Of a stretch of 55,077 nucleotides of DNA, positions 52,509 through 55,077 are shown piece by piece; positions within the stretch are counted from its first letter, which is position 1; each line of letters starts with the position of its first letter. The stretch comes from Desulfobacterales bacterium RIFOXYA12_FULL_46_15 (GTDB lineage: Bacteria; Desulfobacterota; Desulfobacteria; Desulfobacterales; Desulfobacteraceae): assembly GCA_001799395.1 (NCBI GenBank), contig MGTJ01000049.1, positions 1 to 55,077 of the forward strand. Reading direction: 5' to 3'. A program made the position numbers and the translations under genes. The notes beneath the pieces are model-generated. The model was given only the letters and a program-made list of their open reading frames with translations, was not told where the DNA came from and made no database searches.

Positions 52509-53501
52509 TTATGGAAATTCAAGGGATGCTGAAAACGACTCTTCATATTCTGCAAGATGGAATTTGAATCCGGCCATTTTAATCCGGATTTTTCCCCTGA
52601 TACTGTAATCCCTGTGAACAATTGCATTAACAACGAGTTCCCTGAAAATACCTTCCGGAAAAGTGAGTTCTTCTCTTTTCAATCCTTTAATCAAGGAAGA
52701 GGTTTTCCAATTCAGCCGGATTTTATGGATGACGGCATCGACAGATTCAGGGCTGGTTTCATAACAATCAAGCCGGTCAATGATTGATCCCAAATCATCA
52801 TCTTCGTAAGCTACAAATTGTATTCCGGCATGAGGCAGATGAGTTTCCAGGGCAGATCCCAATTTTTGTTTCAGGCCAAAGAACAGAAGGCCTGAAAGAC
52901 TGGCGCACAGTCCGGCATGAAACCTGGTTGCGATACTGGCATTGACAAGCAGTGAATCAAATTCTTCCTGGTCCATGGATCTGGTTTCCAGGTCATATAC
53001 ATCCCTGAAATAAGCTGAAATCTTGTCCAGGTCCAGATCTTTTTTTTCAGAACCTGCTACCGGATTGGCGTCAATATGATAGACCCTGGCATTCTGAAAC
53101 ATTCTTAAAAGCTCTTCCCTTGAAGAATTCCTTTTGGTACTGCCAACCCGGATCATATATTTTCCGGAGGCTGTCTGGTATGGCTTTTCAATCCCTTCAG
53201 GCACTCGTATTCGTGCTATGAGTTTATCATTGAAACGGATTGTTTCAAACAAGGGAATCAATGGCGGCAGAATACTATTCCGGCAGATATTCATTGCGGT
53301 CTGTTCCAGATTTTTGATCCTTGCACTGTCAATACCCGTGACTCTCCCGTCATCTGAAACACCAATATAAATATCACCGCCCATGACATTGGCAAAAGCG
53401 GAAATTTCTTCTGCAAGGGTCTGGGGAGAAACAGAGGGTTCTTTAAATTCCGTTAAGGAGTTTTCACCATTTAAAAATATTTCTGTAAGTTCACTGTTCA
53501 T
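52509..53501 (-). CDS. AlbA_2/Schlafen-type ATP-binding protein, 3'-truncated
   Basis: 330 residues. An AlbA_2 (Schlafen/DUF4062-neighbour) domain at about 1-130 with SLTEFKEPS, ISAFANVMGGDIYIGV and a final HID. The C-terminal HATPase_c_4 segment begins FRELVVNAIVHRDYSIRG but then departs after KIRIKM and ends within about 20 residues, so the ATPase lobe is cut off, apparently at the join with the TonB receptor region. I chose ATG 53501 because homologues begin near there. Regulatory DNA- or RNA-binding role; function of the truncated form doubtful. Confidence 0.7.
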   Translation of the reverse strand: MNSELTEIFLNGENSLTEFKEPSVSPQTLAEEISAFANVMGGDIYIGVSDDGRVTGIDSARIKNLEQTAMNICRNSILPPLIPLFETIRFNDKLIARIRVPEGIEKPYQTASGKYMIRVGSTKRNSSREELLRMFQNARVYHIDANPVAGSEKKDLDLDKISAYFRDVYDLETRSMDQEEFDSLLVNASIATRFHAGLCASLSGLLFFGLKQKLGSALETHLPHAGIQFVAYEDDDLGSIIDRLDCYETSPESVDAVIHKIRLNWKTSSLIKGLKREELTFPEGIFRELVVNAIVHRDYSIRGKIRIKMAGFKFHLAEYEESFSASLEFP

Positions 53502-53517
53502 AAGGCCCTTAAGATGA

Positions 53518-53865
53518 CTAAAAAATGTCCATAACAAGTTTCAAGCCTTCGCAAACCTCATCAATTCTGTCTTTTGTAAGACTGCCGATTTTTTCTTTGA
53601 GGCTGGATTTTTCCACGGTTTTTAACTGCGTCATATTAACCACAGATTTTTTGGGAATATTTGCTTCACCTTTTTTCAGGATAACATTACCTGGCAGTTC
53701 ACCAAATTTCAAAGTTGAGGTAATTGTCACAACAATAACCGTGTTTAGTTTGCTGTCATTGAGAAGATCATTTTGAACAACAAGTCCGGGACGTCTGCCC
53801 ACAGATTCGGAACCTTTTGCAGGTGAAAAATCCACCCAATAAACAGATCCTTTTCGAATTACCAT
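53518..53865 (-). CDS. mazF: MazF/PemK-type endoribonuclease toxin
   Basis: A 115-residue PemK/MazF-fold toxin. Start IRKGSVYWVDFSPAKGSESVGRRPGLVVQND is typical, with catalytic Arg and Thr candidates in RRPGLVV and VVTITST. It cleaves mRNA when its antitoxin is lost. It overlaps the antitoxin gene by 7 nt, and the AlbA-type gene follows 16 nt later. Confidence 0.92.
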   Translation of the reverse strand: MVIRKGSVYWVDFSPAKGSESVGRRPGLVVQNDLLNDSKLNTVIVVTITSTLKFGELPGNVILKKGEANIPKKSVVNMTQLKTVEKSSLKEKIGSLTKDRIDEVCEGLKLVMDIF

Positions 53866-54113
53866 TCCTGCCCCTCTTCTGTTCCCAGGCCTTCAAACCA
53901 CATGGCAAAATTAAGTTGCTCTTCTCTTATTGCTTCGTCTGAAAAAGTCTGGTCGTAAGCGTCCTTGATATGACGATTTCGTTCAAATGTGAGTTTTTCT
54001 CTGAGTATTATAGAGATAAGTTTGCTTCTGGATATCCCTTCTTTCTTACTCATATCATCAATCATTGTAATTAATTCTTTGGGAATAGTAATAGCAACCT
54101 TTTGAGTATGCAT
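53859..54113 (-). CDS. Ribbon-helix-helix antitoxin of MazF
   Basis: 84 residues. N-terminal RHH: QKVAITIPKELITMIDDM then KKEGISRSKLI, as in CopG/MazE-like antitoxins. The acidic C-terminal tail (EEQLNFAMWFEGLGTEEGQE) should wrap the toxin. First gene of the pair; a purine-rich site precedes its ATG. Direct repeats ATACCTTTT upstream may be its operator. Confidence 0.85.
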   Translation of the reverse strand: MHTQKVAITIPKELITMIDDMSKKEGISRSKLISIILREKLTFERNRHIKDAYDQTFSDEAIREEQLNFAMWFEGLGTEEGQEW

Positions 54114-54120
54114 TAAAAAT

Positions 54121-54156
54121 ATACCTTTTTTATATGATAGTTTATAAATACCTTTT
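54121..54156. repeat. ATACCTTTT direct repeats upstream of antitoxin
   Basis: ATACCTTTT at 54121-54129 and 54148-54156, 27 bp start to start. The first copy covers the antitoxin ribosome-binding region. They could be half-sites for the RHH antitoxin; AT-rich chance is the alternative. Confidence 0.35.
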
Positions 54157-54250
54157 CATTGCTGTGTATGTCTGTCAAGTGTTTCCAACTAAAATTTTCA
54201 AGAATAAAAGGTTATACTTTCTGGTAATTAAGAAATTTTTTAAGGCTCAC

Positions 54251-54338
54251 AGATGATCATCTTTCTTGGCATCCTGACATTTAAGACCCATAATAACAAG
54301 CATTAATGAGTTTAAACCATAATATCAAAGGCATTAAT
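54251..54338. promoter_or_regulatory. Candidate operator elements upstream of hipB
   Basis: A perfect 12-bp palindrome AGATGATCATCT (54251-54262), and GCATTAAT repeated at 54300-54307 and 54331-54338 (31 bp apart, about three turns), the second covering the ribosome-binding region. The HipB consensus of E. coli (TATCC-N8-GGATA) is not seen. The 226-nt gap from 54114 to 54339 holds no other gene. Confidence 0.35.
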
Positions 54339-54339
54339 A

Positions 54340-54648
54340 ATGAAACACAAATTGCCCATTGCAGTGAGCAGCGGGTTAAAAAAACTGGCTGCCGATATCA
54401 GAAAGGCGCGTCTTCGGCGCCGGTTGAAGATAAGCGTAATTGCGGACCGGGCAGGAATTAGCCGGGAAACAGTTGCAAAAATACAAAAAGGGGATACAGG
54501 AGCCGGTATCGGCAATTATGCCGCAGTCATTTTTGCCATTGGATTGGGAGTGGACTGGATGAATCTGGCTGATATCGAAAAAGACAACATCGGCCGCATC
54601 CTTGATGAAGAAAGAATTCCCCTTAGAGCCAGGGATAATAAAGGATAA
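54340..54648 (+). CDS. hipB: XRE-family regulator, HipB-like antitoxin
   Basis: 102 residues. A single Cro/C1-type helix-turn-helix (about 18-75; ADIRKARLRRRLKISVIADR then RAGISRETVAKIQKGD). Length and position directly ahead of hipA remnants (9 nt) identify it as HipB-like. It seems intact although its partner is broken, so it might act as an orphan repressor. Confidence 0.8.
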   Translation: MKHKLPIAVSSGLKKLAADIRKARLRRRLKISVIADRAGISRETVAKIQKGDTGAGIGNYAAVIFAIGLGVDWMNLADIEKDNIGRILDEERIPLRARDNKG

Positions 54649-54656
54649 GGAAAGGT

Positions 54657-55005
54657 ATGCCGGAAAATATTTTTGTGCATATAGATTTGAAGGGGAAAAT
54701 CTTTTTTGTCGGACAATTGTGGCTGCATGAGCGCAATGGACGGCAAAGCGCCCTGCGGTTTTCAACAACTTTGGAAGGTCCTTTTCTGACCACAACACCT
54801 GATCGTCATATTCCTCCTTTAATTCACCTGGGAAAATTATTGAATGCTTCTAATCAAATCATTGCTCATACAGAATTTGGATCAGGACCTTCAAGATATG
54901 GTTGAGCCTGGCTCGTCTCTGGGTGGAGCAAGGCCCAAGGCTGCTGTTCTGGATGCCGATGCGAGGAAAATCGCAAAACAGGTGGCCATTATTAACAAAA
55001 CATGA
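54657..55005 (+). pseudogene. hipA: hipA kinase toxin remnant
   Basis: Starts like HipA (FVHIDLKGKIFFVGQLWLHE), but the text jumps after RNGRQSA to ALRFSTTLEG, consistent with an internal deletion of roughly 70 residues against recalled HipA. The first frame continues through HIPPLIHLGKLLNASNQI and ends at 54905. The HipA motif PGSSLGGARPKAAVLD lies in a different frame (54844-55005), which then stops at TGA 55003. So at least one frameshift, one deletion and a premature stop have inactivated it. The kinase core should lie beyond the stop and is not visible by the window edge. Confidence 0.85.
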
Positions 55006-55077
55006 TTTGTTGGAATACAATCGGTCAGATCCGGCAATGCATGGCTATATAATGTTTCAGCCTTTGAAACAAGCCTG

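Overview
The window looks like chromosomal DNA of a Gram-negative, motile member of the Desulfobacterota, most likely a Desulfobacteraceae-type organism. This is inferred from protein flavour, moderate-to-low GC, the many tandem gene sets, a complete Tol-Pal operon, a PomA/PomB-like stator and a FolE2-type GTP cyclohydrolase; no species marker was checked. Most of it is dense core genome with short intergenic gaps. The right end (about 52.5-55.1 kb) is accessory.

Layout. 0.3-6.8 kb: a GspE/PilB-type ATPase, a LysM protein, an HD-domain phosphohydrolase, a degenerate HD-GYP response regulator and a motA-motB stator pair. 6.9-11.1 kb, minus strand: a tRNA-Ser-dnaX-ebfC-recR-ykgJ unit, preceded by a tRNA methyltransferase gene and a DciA-like gene. 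11.3-16.6 kb: hflK-hflC, a 31-residue bS22-type ribosomal protein gene, a small HELVH putative metalloprotease, fmdB and groES-groEL. 16.8-24.0 kb: tolQRAB-pal-cpoB followed by ruvCAB. 24.0-28.3 kb: a four-gene cluster of a YkuD+NTF2-like L,D-transpeptidase-fold protein, a one-TM protein, an M99 carboxypeptidase and a bactofilin. This matches the component list of the helical cell-shape machinery of Helicobacter/Campylobacter (Csd6/Pgp2, Csd4/Pgp1, CcmA). 28.3-42.9 kb: rplM-rpsI, an exonuclease I homologue, a PilZ protein, HU, CheX, prepilin peptidase, lon, tsaB, psd-pssA, greA, rpoZ, ttcA, folE2, a PBP4-type peptidase and an M18 aminopeptidase. 42.9-46.6 kb: a tandemly duplicated pair of LPP20-type lipoprotein + OmpA/MotB-C-like periplasmic protein; the second OmpA-like gene has an A7G9 homopolymer at its start. 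46.8-52.5 kb: a periplasmic ABC_sub_bind protein, a membrane histidine kinase, an NtrC-type sigma-54 activator and a TonB-dependent receptor, in one orientation with almost no spacing. 52.5-55.0 kb: a truncated AlbA/Schlafen-type ATP-binding gene, a mazEF-like toxin-antitoxin pair and a hipB gene with a broken hipA.

The points most worth a second look are the cell-shape cluster, the duplicated LPP20/OmpA cassette with its poly-G tract, the substrate-binding-protein/kinase/activator/receptor unit (whose kinase appears to need a non-canonical ATT start), a likely slippage site (A9) in dnaX that would give a gamma-like short product, the bS22-type mini-gene and the hipA wreck. All positions come from reading the sequence. 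Family assignments rest on motifs and recalled family knowledge; no database search was run.
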